64,000 nucleotides of DNA from Pseudomonas sp. TH41. GTDB taxonomy: Bacteria; Pseudomonadota; Gammaproteobacteria; Pseudomonadales; Pseudomonadaceae. This document shows, in pieces, positions 40,295-51,482 of the stretch. The position numbers and the translations under genes were made by a program. Numbering within the stretch: position 1 is the stretch's first letter; every line of letters begins with the position of its first letter. The notes below the pieces were generated by a model. It saw only the letters and a program-made list of their open reading frames with translations, was not told the origin of the DNA and did no database searches. Location: positions 2,686,001 to 2,750,000 of the forward strand of contig NZ_JAEKFH010000003.1 in assembly GCF_016650695.1 (NCBI RefSeq), in the 5' to 3' direction.

Positions 40295-43079
40295 GATAAC
40301 CTTGGATGCCTTTGTCGAGGAAGCTCTCTACTTTGGCGCCGGTGAGGCCGCCGAGTCCCTTCAGTACAATTTGGAGGAATACGCCGTGGTCGCCTTTTTC
40401 GTTTTGCGGAGCTTCCTGACTGAATTCGTCATAGGAAACCCAGTAACGGTTGATCAGGCGCAATTTCCAGCAGCAGTTGTCGTACTCGAAACCACCAAAG
40501 GCCTCAAGTGTACGGTTGCGGTTGTAGTCGTACTGCCAGCGGCTGATGGCGTTCCATTGCGGCACGATCGGCCACATCACCGAGAAGTCGTGCTGTTCGA
40601 TTTTGTAGTAGTCCTTTACGAAGCCAGGCGTGCCAGGGGTGCCGTAGTCACCGCCGAACTGCCATTGACCGGTGCTTTGGTTGTAGATCACCTGATCGTT
40701 ACGATAGCGATAGCCGGCGTTGACGATCTTGTTCGGATTGTCTTCAGGCTGGTAGTGGAACATCGCGCTACCCGAGCGAGGGCTGTGGCTGTCCGGGTCC
40801 CAGTTGTAGTCGGCGGTAGTACGCCAATCGCGGTTCCAGCGATACTCGTATTCCAGCGCATAAGGCGAAACGTTGGCGTTCCCATCGGCGCGGGTTTTTG
40901 GGTCGACACCTGGCAACTGGACTTCGCGGTCCTTGAAGTACATAGCCTGACCTACGCTGATGCGTTGACGTTCGAAACCGTTGTCTTCGATCCAGCGGTT
41001 AGTCACGCCCAGCGACAGTTTGTTCTCGTCACCGACGCGGTCGGAGCCAGAGAAGCGGTTGTCACGGAACAGCGACGCGTAGCTAAAGGTGTATTCGCCT
41101 GTGTCGAACACAGGAATATTTTCCTGGTTCTTCTCAGGGACATAGAGGTAGTACAGACGCGGCTCAAGGGTTTGGCGATAGTTTTTGCCGAACCATTGGG
41201 TGTTGCGATCGAAATACAGGCCGCTATCGATGCTGGCGATCGGCACGGCACGATTCTGGTTGCTGCCGAACTGACCATTGATATTTTCAGTCCCGGCTGC
41301 AGCTGCCGCTTGATCTTGAGCCACGATTTGGCTCTTGCCAATGCTGTCCAGATCCAGTTGGTACTGCGTGTACTGGTACTTGAGTTTTGGTGTCAGGAAA
41401 CCATACGTCCAGTTCATCGGCAGGCTCATGGACGGCGCAAGGTTGAGGCGGTCGCCGTTGGCGCGCGCCAGGCCTTGAACGTTGGTGTCCAGTTGCGGCG
41501 AGACATTGCCGTCTACGTCGGTGAAGGTGCCGTTTTTCAGATCCCGATCAAATCGCACGATTTCAGTTTCGTAGGCGAAATTCAACCCGTCCGGGTGAGT
41601 AGGCAGCTGACCGTTGAAGGTGATCTGCGGCAAGCGGTCATACGGCGTGATGTTGGAAACGGTCGCCAGCTGATAAGCCTGAGCGTTCACGCGAGCGGTG
41701 TAGCTGTCGCCACGGTAGGTGACGGAGCCCTGCTGATTCACGTAATCGGCGCTTTTCACACCAATTTGATCGGTCTGCAGATCCTGGAAGTAGTACGGGT
41801 CGCTGATCTTGGTGTAGTCGACTTGCGTGAAGACCCGAGAATCAAGGCCACCCTTGTGCTGCCAGTTGTACATGTAGCGGGTTTTTTCGTAGTCGGTCTG
41901 CTGGCTGCGCTCGGTGTCTTCGTCGTTGAGGTACGCGGCGCCGAACTGACCTTCGCTGGACTTGGTCAGGTAACGGAACTCGCCTTCCATCAGCAGGCCG
42001 TGCTTGCTCATGTAACGCGGGTACAACGTGGCATCGTAGTTCGGGGCCAGGTTGAAGTAATACGGTGTAACCAGCATAAAGCCGGTGTCGCTGCCGGTGC
42101 CGATGGTCGGTGGCAGGAAACCCGACTGGCGACGGTCGTCGATCGGGAAGTAGATGTACGGCGTGTAAAGAACCGGAATGTCCTTGACCCGCAGCGTCAC
42201 GTTGGTCGCGGTACCAAAACCGGTGGCCGGGTTCAAGGTGATGTTGTTGCCCTTGAGCTGCCAGGCGTTGCTGTTTGGCTCGCACGTGGTGTACGTACCA
42301 TCCTTGAGGCGGATGATCGCGTTTTCGGCACGCTTAGCGTACAGCGCGTTACCGCGAATACGGGATTTGTGCATCACGTATTCGGCGTTGTCGACCTTGG
42401 CTTCACCGGTGTCGAGTTGCACGTCGGCATGGTCACCCACGATCAGTGCGCCGTTGTCGCGAACACGGACGTTACCGCTCAGTTCGCCACGGCTCTCGGC
42501 CTGATACAGGCTTGCTTCGTCGGCTTCGACCTGCATGCTGCCCTGACGCATAACCACGTCACCGGCCAGCGTGCCGACCTGGTTTTCCGTGTCATAGCGG
42601 GAGGCCTTGGCACCCACAAAGGTCGGCGCGTCACTTTTATTCGTCTTGTCATTCATGCCAGGACGATTCGGTTCGATATAGGAACCAGAGCAGTAAGGTC
42701 CGGTTTCGGCCAATTGCGCTGCAGTAAGATTCTCGCGTGGAACCCAGTCGAGGTGACTGTAGTCTGCACTACGCGATTTCAGGCCGCGGCCTTTGGCCTC
42801 AGTAACGAGCGCAGGTTTTGCGCCGGTGTCTTCGCTGGAGCCGCTCTCGGCTGCAGTTTCGCCAGTGGCGCTGACGGCGTTGCCGTCATGGACAGGACGC
42901 GGTGGCAGTGCCGCCGCTGGCGCTTTTGGGGCACAGTCCCAGGCACCCGAAGCAGAGACTGAGCAGTCATACTGTTCCGCGGCGACCACGAATGAGGTGG
43001 CTAGAGGTTGCAGTGCCAGCAGACTGCCGGTTACTAACAACGGAAATTTTTTACGAAACGCGGGGGATTTCAATGCCAT
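40269..43079 (-). CDS. lptD: LPS-assembly outer membrane protein
   Basis: 936 residues beginning [20 protein letters not shown], a signal peptide. An N-terminal OstA beta-jellyroll (about 130-260) is followed by the 26-strand barrel. Two N-terminal cysteines (QYDCSV, AWDCAP) and the paired cysteines in DNCCWKLR fit the known inter-domain disulfides. The ATG at 43079 is chosen for the signal peptide. Divergent from amgK. Places LPS in the outer leaflet; SurA, encoded next, is one of its chaperones. Confidence 0.96.
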   Translation of the reverse strand: MALKSPAFRKKFPLLVTGSLLALQPLATSFVVAAEQYDCSVSASGAWDCAPKAPAAALPPRPVHDGNAVSATGETAAESGSSEDTGAKPALVTEAKGRGLKSRSADYSHLDWVPRENLTAAQLAETGPYCSGSYIEPNRPGMNDKTNKSDAPTFVGAKASRYDTENQVGTLAGDVVMRQGSMQVEADEASLYQAESRGELSGNVRVRDNGALIVGDHADVQLDTGEAKVDNAEYVMHKSRIRGNALYAKRAENAIIRLKDGTYTTCEPNSNAWQLKGNNITLNPATGFGTATNVTLRVKDIPVLYTPYIYFPIDDRRQSGFLPPTIGTGSDTGFMLVTPYYFNLAPNYDATLYPRYMSKHGLLMEGEFRYLTKSSEGQFGAAYLNDEDTERSQQTDYEKTRYMYNWQHKGGLDSRVFTQVDYTKISDPYYFQDLQTDQIGVKSADYVNQQGSVTYRGDSYTARVNAQAYQLATVSNITPYDRLPQITFNGQLPTHPDGLNFAYETEIVRFDRDLKNGTFTDVDGNVSPQLDTNVQGLARANGDRLNLAPSMSLPMNWTYGFLTPKLKYQYTQYQLDLDSIGKSQIVAQDQAAAAAGTENINGQFGSNQNRAVPIASIDSGLYFDRNTQWFGKNYRQTLEPRLYYLYVPEKNQENIPVFDTGEYTFSYASLFRDNRFSGSDRVGDENKLSLGVTNRWIEDNGFERQRISVGQAMYFKDREVQLPGVDPKTRADGNANVSPYALEYEYRWNRDWRTTADYNWDPDSHSPRSGSAMFHYQPEDNPNKIVNAGYRYRNDQVIYNQSTGQWQFGGDYGTPGTPGFVKDYYKIEQHDFSVMWPIVPQWNAISRWQYDYNRNRTLEAFGGFEYDNCCWKLRLINRYWVSYDEFSQEAPQNEKGDHGVFLQIVLKGLGGLTGAKVESFLDKGIQGYREREDQAF

Positions 43080-43209
43080 CTTATTAGTCCGGGCTTCCTG
43101 CGTGCCATCTGCCCGCGGTGTGGGCCGCACGCCTCTCGATGGTCTGAAAAAGATGCTGGATAATAAAGCATGACCCGCTTGACGGCTAGCGCCGTCGGAG
43201 ACCCTTGCA

Positions 43210-44897
<1,688 letters not shown>

Positions 44898-44898
44898 C

Positions 44899-45666
44899 AT
44901 GCTGTGGCCAGGGACTCTGATTGGAGCCGGAGCAGGCTTTGCATTAGCCAGCATTCCGGGGGCCATGCTCGGCGCGTTACTGGGGCAGGCGCTGGATCGG
45001 CACCTGCGCCTGCAGAGCTGGGAGCATTTGCGTGAAAAGCTCGGCGGTCGCCCAGTGCTCCGCAACGATGAACTGTTGTTCGTGTTGCTGGGGCGGCTAG
45101 CCAAGTGCGATGGACGGGTGGTGGATGGCCATATTCAGCAGGCCCGTCAGGAAATGCACTCGCTGGAAATGAATGAACAGGCGCAGCTCCGCGCGATTGC
45201 CGCGTTCAATCGCGGCAAGTCGGGAAATGACCGGCTGCGCGGTTACCTGCGGCGTTTGAGTGCTCAGCCTTTTGCGGCTGAAGGCGTTTTGCGCGCCTGC
45301 TGGCGGATGGTGTGGGCGGATGGTCGCGCGGGGAGCAATGAGCTTCAACTGATCGCGCAATGGGGGAAATGGTTGGGTTGGACGCGACGTCAAGTGCAAG
45401 CACTGGCGACGGACTACGAACCGCAGAAGCGCTCATTGGTTAACAACGCACCTACCTATCAGGATGCCTTGCGGCTTTTGGGCGTGTCAGCCACCACTGA
45501 GCCCGCGCAGATCAAACGTGCCTATCGGCGCCTGCTCAGTCGTCATCACCCGGATAAAATTGCCGGCAGCGGTGCGACAGCGTTGCAGGTCCGTGAGGCT
45601 ACCGACAAAACGCGCGAATTACATAACGCCTACAAGCTGATTCGTGATCGACGGGATTTTCGGTAG
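44899..45666 (+). CDS. djlA: DjlA-type membrane co-chaperone
   Basis: 255 residues. An N-terminal glycine/alanine-rich membrane segment (4-33), a TerB-like domain (about 55-160) and a C-terminal J domain with YRRLLSRHHPDK holding the HPD signature. Partner of DnaK at the membrane. Confidence 0.92.
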   Translation: MLWPGTLIGAGAGFALASIPGAMLGALLGQALDRHLRLQSWEHLREKLGGRPVLRNDELLFVLLGRLAKCDGRVVDGHIQQARQEMHSLEMNEQAQLRAIAAFNRGKSGNDRLRGYLRRLSAQPFAAEGVLRACWRMVWADGRAGSNELQLIAQWGKWLGWTRRQVQALATDYEPQKRSLVNNAPTYQDALRLLGVSATTEPAQIKRAYRRLLSRHHPDKIAGSGATALQVREATDKTRELHNAYKLIRDRRDFR

Positions 45667-45692
45667 CAGGGCAGGGTTGTGTTGCCTGTGAA

Positions 45693-45770
45693 GCCGCCTT
45701 CGCGAGCAGGCTCGCTCCCACAGGGGGGATGCATTTCAACTGTGGGAGCGAGCCTGCTCGCGAAGGCGGC
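45693..45770. repeat. REP-like inverted pair (type A) between convergent djlA and DUF3530 gene
   Basis: GCCGCCTTCGCGAGCAGGCT followed by CGCTCCCACA on the left, reverse complement on the right, about 20 bases apart. Ends of both facing genes are close by. Confidence 0.9.
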
Positions 45771-45781
45771 AACTCGGTCTA

Positions 45782-46774
45782 TCAGTACGCCGCGTGCTGC
45801 GGATTCAACCAACCACGCACCCGGCGAACCAGCTGTTCTTGCTCTGCCTTGGCATCACCCGGCAATGCCTTCAGTGATACCTGACTGAACGCCGACGTCT
45901 TCAAGCGTTTGCTCGCTTGCAAGCGTTCCAGCGCCGCGCTGCGATCCAGCGGTTTGTCCATGTAGAAGAGGTCGGCGGTCGGCAGCTTCAATGTCGGGGT
46001 CAGTTCCGCCAGCGCGGGTGTCCCTGTCACCGGCGTCTGTGCCGCAATCATCACGAACTTTGCCACTTGCGATGGCTGCTTCTCGCTCAAATACCGCGCC
46101 GCCCAGTAAGCGCCGGTGCCATGACCCAATACGACAATGCTGCGAGCACTCTGCTGTTCGGCGAAAGCAATGGCAGCGTCGATGCGGGCAAAAATTCGCT
46201 CGGCATCGGCCTTGGCCTGTTCCTCGGTGGTTTCGGCGATCGCTTTGTCCGTCACATCCGCTTCACCGCCGGCAACTTGCTCGATGGGGGCGGCGGTGGT
46301 CGAATCTTTGCTGGCGGTAGTGGCGGCCTTGGGGGCTGGTGCCACGTCGACGACGCGTGGCGCAATGGCATCGCTTTGCAGGTCCGGCAAGGTGATACTC
46401 AGGCTGCTCCACTCGATGTCCGGTAATTTGCGGCGCAATGGACCGATTGCTTGCGGCCAGTCAACGGTTTCGCCGGCACCTGGGATGATAATCACCACGC
46501 CTTTGGGTTCGGCGGTATTGGCCGGTTTCCACAAGGCCAGGAATGTATCGGCGCCCGCTTGTAAGGGTTGCTGTTCCTGGGCGGGGATTTTTCGCTCAAG
46601 AGCGGTCGCTTCTTCCTGACTACGCTCAAGCAGCGGCTGGCGTTCGACTGGTTTTTCTGCTGCAGCTTTTTCCGCAGTGACCGGTGTCGGGACGGCCGCC
46701 TCGACGGAAAAGGCGCAAGGCAGGATCAGCGACAGGCACAATGCTGGCAGTGCCAGGCGGTAGACAGGGGGCAT
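45782..46774 (-). CDS. DUF3530 alpha/beta-hydrolase-like secreted protein
   Basis: 330 residues with a signal peptide (MPPVYRLALPALCLSLILPC, cleavage near VEAA) and a coiled, glutamate/alanine-rich stretch. The hydrolase-like core has GHGTGAYWAAR where enzymes usually have GxSxG, so serine is replaced by threonine in the nucleophile elbow. Activity is therefore uncertain. Divergent from agtS. Confidence 0.85.
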   Translation of the reverse strand: MPPVYRLALPALCLSLILPCAFSVEAAVPTPVTAEKAAAEKPVERQPLLERSQEEATALERKIPAQEQQPLQAGADTFLALWKPANTAEPKGVVIIIPGAGETVDWPQAIGPLRRKLPDIEWSSLSITLPDLQSDAIAPRVVDVAPAPKAATTASKDSTTAAPIEQVAGGEADVTDKAIAETTEEQAKADAERIFARIDAAIAFAEQQSARSIVVLGHGTGAYWAARYLSEKQPSQVAKFVMIAAQTPVTGTPALAELTPTLKLPTADLFYMDKPLDRSAALERLQASKRLKTSAFSQVSLKALPGDAKAEQEQLVRRVRGWLNPQHAAY

Positions 46775-46847
46775 CGGATATTCCAGGCCAGAAGTTATTC
46801 CGGCAGCCTAATGGGTTGGTCAGTATTTGTCAGTGTGTGAGACTTCA

Positions 46848-49238
46848 ATGATGCGTTTTCGCTGCCTATGGGTTATCGGCTGTTTGTGGTTCCCCTTGAT
46901 GGGCTGGGCGGCTGCCGCGCCACCGGCACACGCCGCACAATTGTCCGCGGACCAGCAGCAATGGCTGGCGCAACATGACGAATTGCGGGTCGGGCTGGTG
47001 CTGCAAGCGCCCTACGCCCAATACGATCGCCGTTTACAGCGCCTGTCCGGGGTCAACGTCGAGCTGATGAAATGGCTGGCCAAGGCGCTTAACGTCGAGC
47101 TGAGTTGGCGCAATTTTCCTGATCTCGAACAGTTGGAAGCCGCTGCGCGCGAGGGTGAAATCGATATCGCGCCGGGACTGACCCAAACGCCCGGCGGTCT
47201 GCGCTTGTGGCAGTTTTCCGACCCGTATATGCGGGTGCCACAGCTGGTGGTCAGTGATCAGAAAAGCACCGGCGCGGTAGAGCTGGAAAAACTCGACAGC
47301 CAGACCCGCGTTGCCGTGCGCATGCCCAGCGCCACTGCCGACTACCTGCGCAGCACTTATCCGCACCTGAACCTTCAAGGCGTACCCATCGAGCGTCAAG
47401 CCTTACAGTTGCTGCTCAGTCAGCAGGCGAGTTACGCCGTGGTCGATGAGGCGCAGTTGGGGCGGTTGTCCATCGAGCCGGAGTTTTCCGAGCTGTTGGT
47501 GGTCGGCGATATTGGCTTGCCGCAACTATTGCGCGTCGCCACTCGCCGGGACTGGCCAGAACTCGCCGGCATCGTCGAAAACGCCCTGCGAGCCATCCCG
47601 GCCAAGGACCTGGAGCAATTGCACAGCCAGTGGCTGCAACCCAAATATCCAAGGCTGACCGAGTCCCTGGTGTTTTGGAAAAATCTCTGTCTACTCCTGG
47701 TGGTGTTGGGGTTGAGCAGCATGGCCATCGTCATCTGGCAGCGTCGGCAGCAGCACAGTCTGGAGCAGCGACTGCTGGCGGCGCGGGCGGACATTGCCCT
47801 GCGTGTCGCCAGCGAAGAAGCGTTACGCCTTACTCAGTTTTCCATCGATCAGAGTACCGTCGGCATCCTCTGGGTCAACTGGGACAGCCATGTGCGCTAC
47901 GCCAACCGTGCGGCCGAAACCATGCTGGGTTATTCGGCGGGAGGGATCATCGACCGGCCACTGATCGACTTCGAACCCGGTCTGCACATGGACCGCTGGC
48001 TGAACCTGTGGAAGCGCGCCCGTGCCAGCGATGACGGGCCGCAAAGTTTCGAAACCAACTGTGTGCGTGCGGACGGCAGCATCCTGCCAACGGATGTTTC
48101 GTTGAGCTTTTTGCGATTTCGCGGGGGCGAATACCTGGTGGTCTACCTCAACGACGTCACCGAGCGTCGTCGCGCGTTGGCCGCGTTGCAGGAAAGCGAG
48201 GCGCGGCTGCAAGGGATCGCCGCCAACGTTCCCGGATTGGTCTTTCGATTGGAGCGGGCACCGGTGACAGGGCAAATCGATTTTGCCTACATCAGTGAAG
48301 GCAGCGAGAGCCTGTCGGGATATTCGCCGGCCACCCTGGCCCATCGTGACAAAGGCCTGCGCAGCCTGGTGCATCCAGATGACAAGGCCAGCTATCACCA
48401 AACGCAGGACCATGCACTGGATACCGACAGTGACTGGTCTTGGCAGGGACGGATTCTCACCCGTTCGGGCGAGCAACGCTGGGCGGAGATCAAAGCCATC
48501 ACCCGTCGGCTTGAGGACGGCGCCTACGTCTGGGACGGTATCGTCTGGGACATCAGCGAGAGCAAGCGCATCGAACTGGAACTGGCCAGCTCCCGGGAAC
48601 AGCTGCGTGAGTTGTCGGCTCATTTGGAGAGCGTCCGGGAAGAGGAAAAAGCCCGCATCGCCCGGGAAGTTCACGACGAACTGGGTCAGATGTTGACCGT
48701 GTTGAAGCTGGAAACGTCGATGTGCGAACTGGCCTACGCTCAGCTCGACCCTGGTCTGAACGAACGCCTGAACAGCATGAAGCGCCTGATCGCTCAGCTG
48801 TTTCAGCTGGTGCGCGACGTGGCCACGGCGCTGCGACCACCGATTCTCGATGCCGGGATCGCTTCGGCCATCGAATGGCAGGCCCGTCGTTTCGAGGCGC
48901 GCACGCAGATTCCGTGCCTGGTGCAGGTGCCGGACAATTTACCGGCGCTCAGCGATGCCAAGGCGATTGGCTTGTTCCGGATCCTTCAGGAAGCGCTGAC
49001 CAATGTCATGCGCCATGCCCAGGCGCATACTGTTGAGCTGACACTGGCACTGGAAGGCAACGAGCTGAGCCTGACCGTCAGCGATGATGGCGTAGGATTT
49101 GTCGCCACCACTGGCCGGCCAACATCCTTTGGGGTTGTGGGCATGCGCGAGCGGGTGCTGATCATGGGTGGTCAGTTGTCGCTTGAAAGTGAGCCGGGTG
49201 AAGGCACGACGTTGAGTGTGCGAGTGCCTCTGGATTGA
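46848..49238 (+). CDS. agtS: AgtS-type sensor histidine kinase with solute-binding sensor domain
   Basis: 796 residues from the ATG at 46848. Signal peptide (MMRFRCLWVIGCLWF... PPAHAA), periplasmic solute-binding-protein-like domain about 35-265, membrane segment 277-297, two PAS domains about 325-440 and 450-570, then a HisKA_3 dimerisation domain with the phospho-acceptor His609 in REVHDELGQM, and a HATPase domain. The NarL-type kinase is paired with the response regulator downstream. In P. aeruginosa the same pair beside the same importer senses GABA and 5-aminovalerate. Confidence 0.88.
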   Translation: MMRFRCLWVIGCLWFPLMGWAAAAPPAHAAQLSADQQQWLAQHDELRVGLVLQAPYAQYDRRLQRLSGVNVELMKWLAKALNVELSWRNFPDLEQLEAAAREGEIDIAPGLTQTPGGLRLWQFSDPYMRVPQLVVSDQKSTGAVELEKLDSQTRVAVRMPSATADYLRSTYPHLNLQGVPIERQALQLLLSQQASYAVVDEAQLGRLSIEPEFSELLVVGDIGLPQLLRVATRRDWPELAGIVENALRAIPAKDLEQLHSQWLQPKYPRLTESLVFWKNLCLLLVVLGLSSMAIVIWQRRQQHSLEQRLLAARADIALRVASEEALRLTQFSIDQSTVGILWVNWDSHVRYANRAAETMLGYSAGGIIDRPLIDFEPGLHMDRWLNLWKRARASDDGPQSFETNCVRADGSILPTDVSLSFLRFRGGEYLVVYLNDVTERRRALAALQESEARLQGIAANVPGLVFRLERAPVTGQIDFAYISEGSESLSGYSPATLAHRDKGLRSLVHPDDKASYHQTQDHALDTDSDWSWQGRILTRSGEQRWAEIKAITRRLEDGAYVWDGIVWDISESKRIELELASSREQLRELSAHLESVREEEKARIAREVHDELGQMLTVLKLETSMCELAYAQLDPGLNERLNSMKRLIAQLFQLVRDVATALRPPILDAGIASAIEWQARRFEARTQIPCLVQVPDNLPALSDAKAIGLFRILQEALTNVMRHAQAHTVELTLALEGNELSLTVSDDGVGFVATTGRPTSFGVVGMRERVLIMGGQLSLESEPGEGTTLSVRVPLD

Positions 49239-49240
49239 TA

Positions 49241-49314
49241 AAAGATCGCAGCCTGCGGCAGCTCCTACAGGGTATGCGTTCGGCGTAGGAGCTGCCGCAG
49301 GCTGCGATCTTTTC
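49241..49314. repeat. REP-like inverted pair (type B) between kinase and regulator
   Basis: AAAAGATCGCAGCCTGCGGC continuing AGCTCCTAC pairs with its reverse complement across a 16-base loop. It lies inside the presumed agtS-agtR transcript. Confidence 0.9.
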
Positions 49315-49345
49315 GGCATCAACGCATTTTAATGAGGAAAGGCAT

Positions 49346-49975
49346 GTGATCCGTGTACTGGTAGCCGAAGACCACACCATCGTTCGCGAAGGCATCAAGC
49401 AGTTGATTGGCCTGGCCAAGGACTTGCTGGTGGTGGGGGAGGCGAGCAATGGCGAGCAGTTGCTTGAGACGCTGCGTCATGTGCCCTGCGAAGTGGTGCT
49501 GCTGGACATCTCCATGCCCGGGGTCAACGGCCTGGAGGCGATCCCGCGGATTCGCGCACTGAACAATCCGCCGGCGATTCTGGTGCTGTCGATGCACGAC
49601 GAAGCGCAGATGGCCGCGCGCGCGTTGAAGGTCGGCGCCGCCGGCTATGCGACCAAGGACAGCGACCCGGCGCTGTTGCTGACCGCGATCCGCAAAGTGG
49701 CGGCGGGTGGGCGTTACATCGACCCGGACCTGGCCGACCGTATGGTCTTCGAAGTCGGCCTGACCGATTCGCGGCCGCTGCATTCATCGCTCTCGGAGCG
49801 TGAATTCTCGGTGTTCGAACGCCTGGCCCAGGGCGCCAACGTCAACGACATCGCCCAGCAACTGGCCTTGAGCAGCAAGACCATCAGCACTCACAAGGCG
49901 CGGTTGATGCAAAAACTCAACATCACCTCCCTGGCGGAACTGGTGAAATACGCGATGGAGCACAAGTTACTCTGA
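49346..49975 (+). CDS. agtR: AgtR-type LuxR/NarL response regulator
   Basis: 209 residues from a GTG at 49346 (MIRVLVAEDH), with GAGGAAAGG before it. Receiver domain 1-120 with Asp54 as phosphorylation site (LLDISMPG) and a C-terminal LuxR helix-turn-helix (about 145-205). Acts with AgtS; the adjacent importer genes are the likely target. Confidence 0.88.
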   Translation: MIRVLVAEDHTIVREGIKQLIGLAKDLLVVGEASNGEQLLETLRHVPCEVVLLDISMPGVNGLEAIPRIRALNNPPAILVLSMHDEAQMAARALKVGAAGYATKDSDPALLLTAIRKVAAGGRYIDPDLADRMVFEVGLTDSRPLHSSLSEREFSVFERLAQGANVNDIAQQLALSSKTISTHKARLMQKLNITSLAELVKYAMEHKLL

Positions 49976-49984
49976 CTCTGTGCT

Positions 49985-50085
49985 CGATCCCTTGTAGGAG
50001 CTGCCGCAGGCTGCGATCTTTTGATCTTTCTTTCTGGCACCAAGATCAAAAGATCGCAGCCTGCGGCAGCTCCTACAAGGGATCG
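49985..50085. repeat. Perfect long REP palindrome (type B) after agtR
   Basis: Two 44-base arms, perfectly complementary, from CGATCCCTTGTAGG to CCTACAAGGGATCG, with a 13-base loop. It must form a very stable hairpin and lies right after the agtR stop, so it probably ends that transcript. Confidence 0.92.
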
Positions 50086-50188
50086 TGTCGGCGTATCTAT
50101 TTGCGACACATCCACACAACTGCTTTTGCCAGATCATGCGGCTTGCAGCCTCAAATCGCCGCTGCCCCTATCCAATCCCGCCATCCTT

Positions 50189-50204
50189 GTAGGGCAATCC
50201 CTAC
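50189..50204. promoter_or_regulatory. Palindrome upstream of the agt importer, candidate AgtR site
   Basis: GTAGGG-CAAT-CCCTAC. It lies about 110 bases before the agtA start and about 50 upstream of a sigma-70-like promoter (TTGCGT at 50251, 16-base spacer, TAGGCT at 50273), which is a suitable place for an activator of the NarL/LuxR type. Confidence 0.45.
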
Positions 50205-50250
50205 CCCCAACCTTCCACCTGGCTGAGGCCATTCTCTCCTGCGCCCCGAT

Positions 50251-50278
50251 TTGCGTGGTCACCAGCGTCCACTAGGCT
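50251..50278 (+). promoter_or_regulatory. Candidate sigma-70 promoter of the agt importer
   Basis: TTGCGT (50251-50256), 16 bases, TAGGCT (50273-50278). Both hexamers are imperfect, as expected for an activated promoter. Placed by similarity only. Confidence 0.4.
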
Positions 50279-50314
50279 TAGTCCACAGCAGTCATCAACA
50301 ACAAAGGTGTGGGT

Positions 50315-51439
50315 ATGAGCCAGGTCGATTCAAACGTAGGGGCCAGTGACATTCTGGTTAGCTTTCGTGGAGTGCAAAAAAGCTACGACGGCGAGAACCT
50401 GATCGTCAAAGACCTCAACCTGGAAATTCGCAAAGGCGAATTCCTCACCTTGCTCGGGCCGTCCGGCTCCGGCAAGACCACCAGCCTGATGATGCTCGCC
50501 GGTTTCGAAACACCGACTGCCGGCGAAATCCAGCTGGCCGGGCGTTCCATCAACAACGTGCCGCCGCACAAGCGTGACATCGGCATGGTGTTCCAGAACT
50601 ACGCCTTGTTCCCGCATATGACGGTCGCCGAGAACCTCGCGTTCCCGCTGACCGTGCGCGGCTTGAACAAGAGCGACGTCAGTGACCGGGTCAAGCGTGT
50701 TCTGAGCATGGTTCAGCTCGACACCTTCGCCCAGCGTTATCCGGGCCAACTGTCCGGTGGTCAGCAGCAGCGCGTGGCGCTGGCCCGCGCCCTGGTGTTC
50801 GAACCACAACTGGTGCTGATGGACGAACCCCTCGGTGCACTCGACAAACAATTGCGCGAACACATGCAGATGGAGATCAAGCATCTGCACCAGCGTCTGG
50901 GCGTGACGGTGGTCTACGTGACCCACGACCAGGGCGAAGCCCTGACCATGTCCGACCGTGTGGCCGTCTTCCATCAGGGTGAAATCCAGCAGATCGCGCC
51001 GCCGCGCACGCTCTACGAAGAGCCGAAAAATACCTTCGTTGCCAACTTTATCGGCGAGAACAACCGCCTCAACGGCCGCTTGCACAGCCAGACCGGTGAT
51101 CGCTGCATCGTCGAACTTGGTCGCGGTGAGAAGGTTGAAGCCCTGGCAGTCAACGTCGGCAAGACCGGCGAACCCGTCACCCTATCGATTCGCCCGGAAC
51201 GCGTGAGCCTCAACGGCTCCAGCGAGTCCTGCGTCAACCGCTTCTCAGGGAGGGTGGCGGAATTCATCTATCTGGGCGACCACGTCCGGGTTCGCCTGGA
51301 GGTCTGCGGCAAGACTGACTTCTTTGTGAAACAACCGATTGCCGAGCTCGATCCCGCGCTCGCCGTTGGCGACGTGGTACCGCTTGGCTGGCAGGTCGAA
51401 CACGTTCGCGCGCTCGACCCACTTTTAGAGGCGAACTGA
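50315..51439 (+). CDS. agtA: ABC importer ATPase, GABA/5-aminovalerate (polyamine family)
   Basis: 374 residues. Walker A GPSGSGKTTS, signature LSGGQQQR, Walker B LVLMDEPLGALD and a C-terminal TOBE domain (about 290-370). The ATG at 50315 is preferred over GTG at 50309. It belongs to the PotA group by sequence; in P. aeruginosa the orthologous locus (between agtSR and rpe) was shown to import GABA and 5-aminovalerate rather than polyamines. Confidence 0.88.
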   Translation: MSQVDSNVGASDILVSFRGVQKSYDGENLIVKDLNLEIRKGEFLTLLGPSGSGKTTSLMMLAGFETPTAGEIQLAGRSINNVPPHKRDIGMVFQNYALFPHMTVAENLAFPLTVRGLNKSDVSDRVKRVLSMVQLDTFAQRYPGQLSGGQQQRVALARALVFEPQLVLMDEPLGALDKQLREHMQMEIKHLHQRLGVTVVYVTHDQGEALTMSDRVAVFHQGEIQQIAPPRTLYEEPKNTFVANFIGENNRLNGRLHSQTGDRCIVELGRGEKVEALAVNVGKTGEPVTLSIRPERVSLNGSSESCVNRFSGRVAEFIYLGDHVRVRLEVCGKTDFFVKQPIAELDPALAVGDVVPLGWQVEHVRALDPLLEAN

Positions 51440-51482
51440 TCGCCCCCTGCTACACCAACCCTGCACGTGGAGAGAACAATAA

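Noticed and set aside
40161..42962. A 933-codon open frame on the plus strand opposite lptD
   Set aside because: It is the shadow of lptD in a GC-rich genome; it has no recognised domain, while lptD is clear. The same holds for long frames opposite rpoD (21496-23241), trpE (57729-59417) and spoVR (29797-31041).
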